Positions 1 through 10,899 of a stretch of DNA of 64,000 nucleotides are shown here, piece by piece. The position numbers and the translations under genes were made by a program. Numbering within the stretch: the first letter of the stretch is position 1; each line of letters opens with the position of its first letter. Where the stretch lies: contig JAWZYV010000169.1 in NCBI GenBank assembly GCA_038373885.1, forward strand, positions 310,001 to 374,000, read 5' to 3'. The DNA comes from Cheiracanthium punctorium (lineage: Eukaryota; Arthropoda; Arachnida; Araneae; Cheiracanthiidae). The notes below the pieces were generated by a model. That model saw only the letters and a program-made list of their open reading frames with translations, was not told where the DNA came from and did no database searches.

Positions 1-3000
1 CTGAGGTGCTTTTAATTGCTTATAAATGTGTTTCCAACCGGGTAGAGCGTTTTGTTGACTAACTAGACCCAGAAAAGTTTATCTCCAGAAAGTTTGCGTT
101 AGCTTGTACTACTTCCAAACGTCTCCTCCTAACTTGCATAGTGAATAAGTCAATAAGCAGTTACAAGTTTGTAGGTTTTTCTGTAATAAAATGCAAATGA
201 AAACAAAGTTATATTCATTAATACTCAAGCGGTACTTACTAACTCTGTGTGCGCTTCGTATATTCGAGTTAGAAATCCAAAACTCGATTTACATTCAGTA
301 AGTACTTAGAACTAATTATTTCTTCAAAACAGAAATACTCGGAAAATGTATTTTTAAAATGCAAAATAAATGATATTTAGTGCTGAAATAAACGCATAAT
401 TTTGGGTCGCAGGTGTCATGTGTACATGTTATTGCATTTAACAATAGCATTCGGCATCATTAACCTTTGTCAATCTTTGGGATTATCAAAGCAATGTAGT
501 TGTCATATGGATTCATTATCCTGTTGTCAGATATTCAAATCTTCAAGCTCATTAATACTACTTTCTGGGATCACAAGATTGTAAAATGCATAGAAGATTG
601 TGTTATAGGAACATTAAAAAATGCATTCTTTGAAATTTAATAAGTTATAATTTTAATTTAAATTGGAGATGATTGATAAGTGATGCATTTTATGTTGGCG
701 TCTATGTAGTAATTGTGAACAAGGCAATTTTTAAAAAAATTTAATTGTATAAACCTGAGACATGAAGCGTACAGTGAATGATTTTCTTATGTGTATTCCA
801 TCATTAATTTTATGTATTTGTTAAGCAGTTGCAATGGAAAATAATAGTTTTCCAAAAGTCTCGATAAATAGCTTCGCATTTTTCAGAAACATCATTGTGG
901 TTAAAAATAAGTTATAAGGACCTTCAGTGGTCTTTTCGTTCAACCGATTGATTTGAGATTTCACACACGATCATTCAGAGGTATGAGCTCTGGATTATAT
1001 GAATGCAATAAAGTGGCACATATATTTAAGGTTATATGTGCAGATACTCGTAATTTTCCAAAGGTATCGCATGATCGGAAGTTCACAGAAAACTTGCATA
1101 TGACAAAGGCAAGACACCAATCTCAGAACGTTGTTCGCCAAATATTCATTATAAAAACCGGTTTGAAAAAGGAGTGGGAATGTTAGTTCTTCAGTCTATC
1201 GCTTGTGCTGCTGACGGAATTATTTTGGTAGCTTAAGATCAGTTGTTTTACGTGCGTGCAAAAAGTGTCGTTTTTTGGTACGCGCTCATTATTTGTATAC
1301 ACACTGTTCCAAAGCCCTTTAGGATTTCAGCATGAGCTGAACATTTTACGGCAGGAAAATGTATGCGCTGCCACTCGAAAATTTCGAGTTTCCGTACCTA
1401 TAACACTAACTGTGAGCGCCATTTTATTGCCGTTCACAGAATTCGGAGCTCTTAACTTCGAATAACTATATTTGAAATTGTATCTCTTTCAGTTGAGCGA
1501 AAAGGCCGCCATAGGTCCATATATCGGTGAATATAGAGCTTTTGCAGTCCTTTTTTATAATTATAAAAAAAATAATCAGTAGTACATATTATATCTGCTA
1601 TGAGTATGTTTTCTTAAGCGTCGTATTACTCATGTGCCTATTAATCTTTAACTATATTTGGTCGGTGGATAATTAATAAAAGATTTTGCAAATCAGTAAT
1701 CATATGAGATGGTTATACTTTGCTTTTCATTTAAAACAGTATGATGCTTAAAATTATTCGTAAGAGCAAATCATATACGAACGATTGGATGAAAATGTAG
1801 AGATATTTGCATATTACAAGACATTTTTAATAAATGCATTTTCCTCCTTAAAAACAGGTATCATATTTTATTTTAATAAATTTTTTTACCGATTTTGAAC
1901 ATTTAGTAAAGTTTTAGTTCCTTGCCTATAGGTTATTTGTGGGCCAAATATCAAGAAACTTTTCTCTAAACTCATTATTTAGGATCTATAGATGCCCTAA
2001 TTTGTTAGCGTTATGAATAATTTGACGCAAAATATAACTTTCATGTAAGCTCAAACTATTTATTTTAATGTGCTCCAATTATAATTAATGAAACACGGGG
2101 AATTAAAAAAGATACCCAGTATGATTTTCAAACAATTAGATATCTTAGGTAATATTTTGTTTAAGAAATGCCATTAGTGTAACGGAAAAGTGTAGACAAT
2201 TTTAATTCCTCTGGTGGCACACCTGGAGAAATAATATATAAATTAGTACCAATGTTACCTTGTAAATGGCTTGAAGACTTTGTTTAAAAGTTTTTAAAAG
2301 TTATCTCTCTTTAACAGTACTTACCTTGTATATTCCAGCTTAGTCTAATTTCAAATATTTAATACGTTGTGAAATGCACAAAACTGTGTATTTTTCCAAC
2401 TACGATGCGAATAATAAACACTTCATCATATCATCCGTCTTTAACTTTCAAACTGTCTCAAGTGGCATTACACCGTAACAAAATTAAATATTTCGTTGAA
2501 ACTTCGGTATTTGAATATTTAATTATCTTAACAAGAGCATTCCTTCGAATGTTAAACGAAAGTGTAATTGGCCTTAAGAATATGTAAATTCCATCAAGTT
2601 GAATGAAGCTTCGTTTAAAATGCTGCACATGCACACATTTCGTGAGTCGTGATTAATACTTGACCAACTTTACATCATAAATTTCATCTAATAAAGTCAA
2701 TATGCGTGGTATTTTATTTTAAAATGAATCAAACATAATTAAAGTCATATGTCAGAGAATAGCAGATTGGATGAATGAAAGTTAATATGGGAACTCATGA
2801 AATGGACTCTACCATCAAATAGATGCGTATTAATAATACTTGACGATAATTTGTTAAAGTTTAAATGACTAGTCAAGAACATAGCTCTACGAGATTTACT
2901 AAAACATATTTTTAGTGAGTACTTTGAATAGGCTTATAAATATCTCTATTGCGTATTATCAATTCAAGAGGAATAACATGCCTTTCTCTTATAGGTTTTT

Positions 3001-3430
3001 AAGTAGTGCAATCGCATGGTATATCTCGAAAATTATACAGAGTAATTATAGTCGCAAAACTCTGTGGTATAGCGTTTGTTCATGAACAGCCCTACTTAAT
3101 TCTTTCTTTGCATTTTTCCTCATACTGCCTACGCAATCATCTACTTTATCCGGAATCAATGCTCCATCATGAGGGCGCTGAGTTCCTATACTCTAATGAC
3201 TGAAAGTCTGAACAAACGTATGGTACTTCATTCTTAAACAAGTTCCACTTTATTCGCTGAATTTTAGCACTTGGCTACTGAAATATGTCTCGATGAACTT
3301 TTAAAACCGCGGTAAATTAAACGTGTCGTGGTTTATAAATTACTTGATGTAAAGAAAATGTTACATCAAACTCTTCTCGATCAACAGATGAAACAAATAA
3401 GTTCATTCATAATTTAAAATAGCATAAAGA
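1..3430. other. AT-rich non-coding stretch
   Basis: No exon, RNA gene or recognisable transposon was seen. All reading frames are short (under 80 codons) and low in complexity. The part around 1250-1560 is slightly richer in GC and may be an old decayed repeat, but nothing in it is recognisable. Confidence 0.55.
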
Positions 3431-3439
3431 TATTATATT

Positions 3440-4020
3440 TACAATAATTATGCAGTTATTCAAACGAGGTGTGTCCCTCGTAAGTCGCGCAATACCCCAG
3501 CAGGTTTAGGTGCAGTTCCCATAAGAACACCGAAAGTGACCTTGGTCAGTGATCGGAAGGATGACAACCTCTGTAGGCTAGACTGAAGTTTGACCGTGTA
3601 CGGTAAAAGGAGCTGGTGCACGTAAAATTCGCCATGGTTCTAATGTCTGTCATGTTCTCAAACAATACCTCTGGAGCGATAATCCAGGTGCTGGTCTCTC
3701 ATTTGGAATTGCTACGGTATTTAGAGACCCTGAGCTAACTCGGCCTTCCTCCTACTCATTAGACCATTTATGAGACTTCCTCCAGAAGACTCATAAATGG
3801 TATGTTTAACATTTGAATCTGGACGCAAAGTCTCAGCTCGCACTAAATGCAGTCTGAAGCCGGCTTCTCCCGAACATATTCTTGATTATTTGGGCTTCGC
3901 ACTGGAAGAATTTAGCTCGAGGCCCCTTATAGTACATGATGCTAGGGTGTATGGACTCATGGAACTGATCTAGACTGCTGCAAGATCATGAAGGATTGGA
4001 AACAGCAAAAACAACAATGG
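3440..4020 (+). pseudogene. 3' end of a non-LTR retrotransposon, ORF C-terminus
   Basis: A GC-richer patch whose last part, about 3802-3973, reads as an open frame on the plus strand ending at a TAG. The frame contains a Cys-rich lead (TKCSLK) followed by PASPEHILDYLGF and closes with HDARVYGLMELI before the stop. I recognise this from memory as the usual C-terminal tail of arthropod non-LTR polyproteins (a PASPEHIL-type motif followed by a short VxGLMxL end). Upstream at 3794-3801 the frame is broken by a stop, next to an 11-bp inverted repeat (3765-3775 against 3791-3801). The rest of the element is missing, which suggests 5' truncation. A homologous tail lies at about 40970-41071. Confidence 0.6.
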
Positions 4021-5995
4021 AATAAGATTTGAAAATGTTTAACAGCATTTAAAACAATTAAACGTCAGTTTTGCGTAATTCTTTCAGAGTATGATTAAAC
4101 TGATGTTAGATCTCACCTAGTTTTGTGCTCTTTGAAGACGAAATTGACATCCAGAAAATTACGAATACAGTTTAGAAACGATCCTTTTTCCTTCCCAGAT
4201 TATTTTTAATAATCAAGAAATTTAATAACAAAATAATTTTTCCTTGAAATTATTAAAATTAAAACTTCATGTGTGCATTCTAAACCCATATGTAACAAAG
4301 AACGTCGAATTTAAATTTTTCCACTAAAATCTCCGAGAGAACTAGATTGATTTGCATCACGTTGGATTCCACAGGGTTATTTCTCCAGCTTCATAGAGCA
4401 TTTTGAAAGTTAAAATCTGGGTTGCACTCTGCATGTTTATGTGGAAATGAGATTACTTTTAACAAAGACACACTTCAACGCGATCGATGGATATGTGATT
4501 ATATAGGAAATCAATTAGTGTTCTTAAGAATTCACCCTCAAACAACTGCATAATTAACCATAGTTATCACCGTTACCAGTGCATAAAATTCCCGATATTA
4601 ATAATTGAGCTAGAACGTCCTCTAATGAAGACGCTCGAGTTTGGGTGATTTTTGATTCTGCCAGAATATTCAATATTAATTTTATTCCGGAAGAGCTATT
4701 TTAAGTGTTTAGCACTACAGTGCCATTAAAATCAATCAGGTTTTCAGCGTTCACATAACTTGTCTACACGATTTGTTACGGCGAGGCACTTCTCAAATGT
4801 GCTTTTTTATATGAGTGTGTTTTGTGTGTTGAGTGTGTGCTAACTCCTAAACGGTGCACTCGATTGAGATCAAATTTAGTATATATAATAAAGAATACCA
4901 TCGCTCAACTGTTATTCATTTTGGTGTGCATATGATTTATAGTTTTTTACATGGCTACAAAAATATTTCTCATACAATACGACCTGTAGAGAGAAATACT
5001 TAAAAGTGCCATATAACATGGAGGGAGGAGGGGGGAGGATAAAATTTTAAAAGTCTCCATGGTTTGCAATACTTAATTTCCAATTGATTTCCAAGTTAGG
5101 TACCAAAAAAAACAAGACTTCAAACGGAAACACGCTTGGCCATATCTTCGAAATTTGGCTAGAAACTGGCAAACGCGACAGTTTATTAGAAAAGAAAAGC
5201 ATGGTTACAGTATGCCTGGTAAAAATTGTAAATTTTTTAGTAAGCGATTTTAATGTAAATTTCAATTCCGAAGAAGTGCTTTATGGAACAGGGAAGATAA
5301 ATACAGTGAACTCATGAATACTGATACACTTTTTTAATGGAAAGATGGGGACTTAATGGAATCTTAATGGAAAAATAAGGTCTACGCATAGAGTATGATA
5401 CACTTTTAACATATAACACTTTCGTGCGAATTTAAAATATCAAAGTTTTTCAGTTTTGTTTTTTTTAATCGTATTATTTTCTGTTAAATATTCCACAATA
5501 CAACTTTCAACAATTACAATATACTAAAATAATAAGGTTTAACTAAAATAATTGGGGTTAACTAAAATAATAGGGGCTAAAATATACGCTTCTAAAATAG
5601 ATTTTGGGAAGCGTAATGTTTCTCTCAGTACGTTTTAGGTTGAGCAGGTTGTATATATCTAGATCTACGAAATTGTGCCATCTAAGTATTTATTTCATTT
5701 TACAAGAAAAATTATTATAAAAGGAAATTTCTATAGACTTTTATCACAGCATAATTTTTTATGAATCTGTCCGGTTCTCAAATTTTGCTTTGGATGGCAG
5801 TATAATTCCTCGTCATTCACTAGCCATGTTTCAGTTACGTTTCATACGTATTTTGTCATGTTCTCCACTGAACATTGTCAAGAAGAATTTATAGTTCGTT
5901 TGCAGGAGTGCACAAAATACTTCCAAACCATTCGTGTCTACGGGCAGTCACTGTCCCATTGACTTTAATCTACTTTGAAACAGGATGAAAAAATA
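4020..5995. other. Non-coding stretch
   Basis: No gene is visible. A purine-rich tract (GGGAGGAGGGGGGAGG) lies near 5022-5037. The overlapping ORFs on both strands around 5047-5317 have no recognisable content and look like chance frames. Confidence 0.5.
5522..5580. repeat. Imperfect tandem repeat, about 19 bp x 3
   Basis: The unit TTAACTAAAATAAT plus a G-rich tail (AAGG, TGGGG, AGGGG) occurs three times in a row with small differences. It is a short minisatellite with no coding role visible. Confidence 0.6.
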
Positions 5996-5997
5996 TA

Positions 5998-6047
5998 CAG
6001 GGTGTCCCAAAAAAGCGGTGACACGCTTTAATTTTTATCTGTTAGAG
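5998..6047 (+). mobile_element. Solo mariner-type terminal end
   Basis: The sequence after a TA dinucleotide starts CAGGGTGTCCC, the typical outer end of mariner-superfamily elements in this window. No matching CACCCTG end was found nearby downstream. The element is interrupted after about 50 bp by the hAT MITE at 6048, so this is a nested, older remnant. Confidence 0.45.
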
Positions 6048-6374
6048 CAGTGGTTCTTACTCTTTTTAGCGTCGCAACCCCATCAACAGAGGTTAACTTA
6101 CGGTGGCGCCCCCCCCCTTCACATTTTTCAGCATACATTCAGTTTTTTAATCTTTAACAATGAACATTTAGTCGAATTTTTTACAAAATAATGTTATCAG
6201 TAAAGTTTGAATGAACATTTTAAGCGAAAATATATTTTTGAGTAAATATAAGAATAAATTAGATGATCTTTTTAAAACATGCATCACTACTTGCTCTTTG
6301 GTTTTTCTCGCTCCGCCCCTTCAAACGCTCTGCGCCCCCCTTGGGGGTCACGCCCAACAGGTTGGGAAACGCTG
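6048..6374. mobile_element. hAT-type MITE
   Basis: The left end reads CAGTGGTTCTTACTC and the right end, on the reverse strand, reads CAGCGTTTCCCAACC, which are typical imperfect hAT terminal inverted repeats. Flanking 8-bp direct repeats TGTTAGAG (6040-6047) and TATTAGAG (6375-6382) differ at one base, matching the 8-bp target duplication of hAT insertion. The element is 327 bp with C-rich and G-rich terminal parts and no transposase. Confidence 0.75.
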
Positions 6375-6399
6375 TATTAGAGATAAGTGGACAATGTAA

Positions 6400-7910
6400 A
6401 ATTAAAAAATTGTAAAACATTAATACGCTTTCTTCAGTTTCATATCTGGTTTTCTTCATAAAATTGGCGTCTTAATATTTCGAAATTTGAAAAAAAAATC
6501 GCAGTGATTGTATGCATATTTGGCGCAGAAAGCTTCAAATATCATTTTATTTTGGTAGAATGATGTTGATTAGTAATTGATAAATCAATGCTTTCTGATG
6601 ACAAGGCTATATGTATTTTCCTGAAATAACTATTAGAGAACTGTAAGCATCTTTGCCAGTACTTATGACGAATATAAAATTTGCACAACCATTTATTCCA
6701 AGTTCTGAAAATAAAATAAAATCTGTAATCCTATAGACAAAAACCTAAATTGCATGTTCGAAAATATTTATAAAACTACATAAACTACGCCAAAAGAAAA
6801 CGGATTCGATTTAAATATAGATCGAGAACACGTGTAGTTTCTATTATTCTATTTCAAAGTGAGATAACGGATATTAATTTTCGAGTTTACGAAGTTGTTT
6901 TCCTAACGCAGTGCTCCTCCTATAATTCTTATGTAATATAGTAGTCCACAAGTGGGAAATCGGAAATAAATTTTCAAAAAGGAAGTATATCCCAGGAAAC
7001 AAATCAATACGCATTTCTTAAAATGATTCAACGGATATATTGAAAGAGTTTTCTGTAAGCGCGCTTGAATATCTGAAGATTTATCTTCCACATGAAGTTT
7101 CCTATTGAGTATTTTCCAATAACTTTTGAAGTTCATTTGTCATTTTGTATCCATTGAATGTGTTTAAGTGAGTGACACAAGAAGTGTTATATTGATTTTT
7201 GCAAAGTTTACTTTATTTTATTTTATTTTTTATTTCTGGTAATAGAACGCCCATGGAATAAATTGCGACTTTTGTTTTGCACATATCTTTCTAAACGCGG
7301 TTACAGTAATCTTCTCGGACAAATAAAGTCGCGCCACGTGATACATCATCCGTTTCGTCAGCAAACACAATTTTTCATACACAAACAAAAAACCTGTCAA
7401 ATGTTCTAAAATTTTCAATGAACTTGATGTTTATAGACGCGTGTTCATCAAGGTGAATGCACTCTGTATCAACGTCAACGTAACGTATTTTACTTTATGG
7501 TGAAAAAAAAAATGTGTTGTAGAATGACGTATTCTTCGGAATAAAGATACGAAATATATATGAAAATTATACTATGGAATATACTGAGTGTTCAGAAATT
7601 TTAAAATGACATAAATCGGAAGGAAAAATAAAAAGGAGCTTTTTAAGGGAGTGTTCATAAATGATATCACACTTTTTTTCAATATTTTTGACCATTATTC
7701 CTATTTTGTCCACTCTGTCTGAGAGTGTCACACTTTGTCAAGTTTCCTACACCATCCTTTCACTTGTCATCTGCTACGCTATATTACATAAACAAATATT
7801 TGATGCTGAAAACTTAAGCATTACGCAGTCAACACGATTTCATATTTTATTTGAAAACTTTGTGTTTTAATGACATTTTTGAAAAAATAAAAAAGTAATA
7901 ATAATAATTC
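6400..7910. other. Non-coding stretch
   Basis: AT-rich sequence with only short chance ORFs. A simple (TTTTA)n-like tract lies near 7208-7232. Nothing else was recognised. Confidence 0.5.
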
Positions 7911-7915
7911 GTGTA

Positions 7916-8716
7916 CAGGGTGGCCATAATTAAATTGCAAGTGTTCAAGGGGTACTGGAGAGAAAACTACCTGGAATATTCCAATGAAATTTGGTATCTA
8001 CACGTTTATGAACATGCGCAAGTCAAATATGCAAAAAATAGAAAATCGCCATTTTCATCCGATAGATGGAGCTGTACCGTATTTCAAAGCTCACCGGTAG
8101 CATACACAACTTCCAAAACCGATAGACAAAGCATAATGACATTTTAAGAGGCATATAAACAATAAAAACATCAATTACAGTTTATCAAAATGCCAGGTCA
8201 GTTGTGTTACACCAGAGATTTTAAAAGCGACGGGGGACCATGCTGTTTTACGTTTTCAGCATGTGGTTGCATCTTTTGGTTCCCATATTGAGCATATCAT
8301 GTGATAATTTCATTGAATAAATAATGGTTTAATTGTTTTCCAAAGCGTCTTTATGAATTGTTTAATTTGTGATCTTAATTTATATTAATTTTTGATTACA
8401 TGTTACTGTAAAAATTTAATTACTGAAGTGAATTGTATGGAATTTTGATAAACTGTAGATGATGTTTTTATTGTTTATATGCCTCTTAGAATGTCATTGT
8501 GCTCTGTCTATCGGTTTTGGAAGTTGTATATACCACCGGTGAGCGATGAAATACGGTACAGCGCCATCTATCGGGTGAAAATGGCGATTTTCTTTTTTTG
8601 CATATTTGACTTGCGCATGTCCTGAAACGTGTAGATCCCAAATTTCACTGGAATATTCCCGGTAGTTTTCTCTCCAGCACCCCTTGAACACTTGCAGTTT
8701 AATTATGGCCACCCTG
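7916..8716. mobile_element. Long-TIR foldback derivative of a mariner-type transposon
   Basis: The element starts CAGGGTGGCC and ends GGCCACCCTG, flanked by TA on both sides (7914-7915 and 8717-8718), the target duplication of Tc1/mariner elements. The terminal inverted repeats are very long, about 280 bp each (7916-8195 and 8438-8716), and nearly identical by eye. The unique middle of about 240 bp begins with an ATG at 8190 (MPGQLCY...) and soon carries the frame HVVASFGSHIEHIM closed by TGA at 8302-8304. That tail resembles the C-terminal end of mariner-superfamily transposases, so the centre looks like the first codons of a transposase joined to its last codons by a large internal deletion. 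The ORFs in both arms are mirror images of each other, not genes. Confidence 0.8.
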
Positions 8717-8768
8717 TACTTAATTTGTATGGAGCAATATGAAAGTTTGCAAAAAACGAATTAATATA

Positions 8769-9427
8769 CAGAGTGTCCGAAAAGGCCTTTTGACACATTA
8801 AAAAATTTCATAGAAAACCATCATATTATCGTATGAATATGCGGTTTGCACAACAATATGTCACATTCACGATTTTTTTTTTTTTTTTTTTTTGACATCG
8901 TAAAAAAATTATTTCCAAATTGTGTTCAAAGGTGGCGTTGTACCTTCACAGTGAGTTTCCCGAACGTCTTGTGCAGTCTCATCCAATCTTCGTGGACGAC
9001 CACTTCTTCCCTGTCTAAAACGCTTCCAGTCTCTAAAAACTTTTCATGCAAGCCAAAATGCTATTTCGATCCGGGAGGTTTTTCTTAAGCATGCTACGAA
9101 ACTTTCTCTGAAATCCAGTTATAGATTTTGATTCGAAATACCGACCTACGCAATGAGCTTTTTCAGTTGAAGTCGCCTTAGCTAGAATGAATATTCCCGC
9201 ACTGTCAGTGCTATTTGAATATCAGGAAAAACCTCTATTGGCTCTCATTGCAGAAAACTGTAAATGCAGCGCCATCTATGAACACATTTTGAAAGTAATT
9301 TGTTTTAAGATGAAAAAATAAATTCTTGATTCTGAGAAGCATAGTTGTGCGAACCGCATATTCATTCAACAATTTCTTGCTTTTCTGTGAATTTTTGAAA
9401 TGTGTCAAGGACCTTACGAACACCCTG
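8769..9427 (-). mobile_element. Non-autonomous mariner-type element with transposase N-terminal remnant
   Basis: TA-flanked (8767-8768 and 9428-9429). The left end CAGAGTGTCCG pairs with the right end, which on the reverse strand reads CAGGGTGTTCG. The two terminal regions stay similar for roughly 90 bp and share a GAATATGCGGTT motif. On the minus strand around 8930-9080 a decayed frame contains LHEKFLETGSVLDRE, which resembles the linker and second helix-turn-helix of mariner/Tc1-like transposases (KFLETGSVxD type). Catalytic parts are absent. A T-run interrupts the left side at 8873-8893. Confidence 0.7.
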
Positions 9428-9730
9428 TACAATAGAAGGAAAATTTCTTCTAAGTGAGGAACTTCTGCTGTTACAATATTCTCAGAAAATAATCTGAATG
9501 CATTTTTCCGAAAGAAAAATATTAGTGAAAAAAAAAAAAAAAAACTCTTCAGTTTGGATTGAAAAATACTCTCATGCTCCGTCGGAATCTATCGACTGCG
9601 CAAGCGCAACGTTGGACCTTAGCAAAGCCTTCAAGCAACCTTTCTGCGAAGCAACAATTGTCAAAGAATTGAGGAAAGTCTTCCCTATTGCATCCTCTTA
9701 AATAGTGAGAGCGAACAGGTTAAAGATTTA

Positions 9731-9943
9731 CGCTCACAGAAATAGCTGATAACAATTCCGGAATATAAATAATCACTCTTTGTAAACAGTAATTCTAACA
9801 CAAAAGTTTCTGTGTTAAAACAGCAAAATCTGTGCGTTTCCTGGAGGGCATGGTTCCTATTTTGAAAAAATATTTTTAAAAATATACCATTTACAAAAAG
9901 GGGTTAATTATATTCCGGAATCGCTGACTGCTATGCTCACAGG
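9731..9943. mobile_element. Small MITE-like inverted repeat
   Basis: The segment around 9742-9773 (AATAGCTGATAAC then ATTCCGGAATATAA) is matched in reverse complement at 9905-9937 (CATAGCAGTCAGC then ATTCCGGAATATAA). The ATTCCGGAAT core is itself palindromic. No target duplication or coding content could be fixed, so class assignment is open. Confidence 0.4.
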
Positions 9944-10025
9944 TATTTACACATTAGAGACACGTTAAACAGGATGTAGTATTAAAAATGAAAAACAAAA
10001 AGAAATGAGTGACCCACCTCTGATA

Positions 10026-10382
10026 TTAGCCTTCGTCATATTTATCGTCCCTCTCTTGGAACTTTTCTGTATCCAAAGGCATAGACAGAACTTCATTCGG
10101 GTAAGCAGTTTCACTGTTTACCCGACTGAAGTAATGTGATTTTCTGTAGGAATAGGGTTTCATTGGCAAAACACTATAACAACAAAAAAATTCTTTGAAA
10201 GACATAGTGTCAGAAAATGTGACAGCGGATAAGTGATTTTGACAACATGAGATGCGGGGAAAAGCATTAAACATGTGTACAGTGTCTGCAAAAAGTAGTA
10301 ATCCCACACTCCCCAGTGAAACGCATAAAAAGATACTATACAAGAAATCGACTAAATTGCATTTGTTTATTATTGTTTGCAC
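10026..10382 (-). CDS. Unrecognised 118-codon ORF
   Basis: A single uninterrupted minus-strand frame, 118 residues, starting MQTIINKCNLVDFLYSIFL and ending in an acidic tail (ERDDKYDEG). It has one moderately hydrophobic N-terminal stretch (roughly residues 12-32) that could pass as a signal or membrane segment, and several Cys residues. No family is recognised. It lies downstream, on the same strand, of other coding-like pieces at 10573-10876, so it may be part of the same decayed gene or element. It could equally be a chance ORF. Confidence 0.25.
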   Translation of the reverse strand: MQTIINKCNLVDFLYSIFLCVSLGSVGLLLFADTVHMFNAFPRISCCQNHLSAVTFSDTMSFKEFFCCYSVLPMKPYSYRKSHYFSRVNSETAYPNEVLSMPLDTEKFQERDDKYDEG

Positions 10383-10572
10383 AACATTACATGAAGCAAT
10401 TATTTAGTAAAAGTACAGACGTGAAAATGTCGACGAGATTTATGAACAACACAACTATTTGTTGACAAGTTTATGATATTATTATCGAATTTTCACGGTG
10501 TTTCTGAAGATAGACTCACGGTGAGGTATTCCATCATAATCGGTCGTAAAGTCAGAGAAGGATTTTTAAACC

Positions 10573-10876
10573 TCATAATCGGTTTAAATCTGTCACATCA
10601 GATATTTCATATTGCACTTTTGTCTCAAAACACCCAAGAATGTCCTCTTTTACGTCTTTTGGATCATCACAGTCGATAAATATCGTGTTATTCTTCAGTC
10701 ACTAAATTCGCTGATTTTAACCCTTCTTTGATGGCGTCTCGTGATGCTCTGTCCAGACTAGGCAGAACAAACGACTTTCCCTGACTGCCACTTTGATTTT
10801 TAGTAGATGAGGTGTAAAAAATGGCCACCTTGTCATAAACTTTGAGGGCTGTGTTTCTTTCGAGGTCGTTTATATC
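10573..10876 (-). pseudogene. Frameshifted coding-like fragment, family unknown
   Basis: Two consecutive minus-strand frames with protein-like composition. The first (10876 to 10688) contains KVYDKVAIFYTSSTKN and GKSFVLPSLDRASRDAIKEG, and runs into a stop at 10688. A second frame (about 10684 to 10573) then carries FIDCDDPKDVKEDILGCFE and ends at a TGA. The second continues sensibly where the first stops, as expected of one coding sequence broken by a 1-2 base indel. Local GC is higher than in the surroundings. I do not recognise the family. Alternatives are an old exon of a host gene or part of a large transposon. Confidence 0.4.
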
Positions 10877-10899
10877 ACATTGAATATTTTAGGCCTATG

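Noticed and set aside
7911..8147. A 78-codon ORF, and its mirror at 8494-8712
   Set aside because: Both are the two arms of the same foldback element read in opposite directions, so they are not genes.
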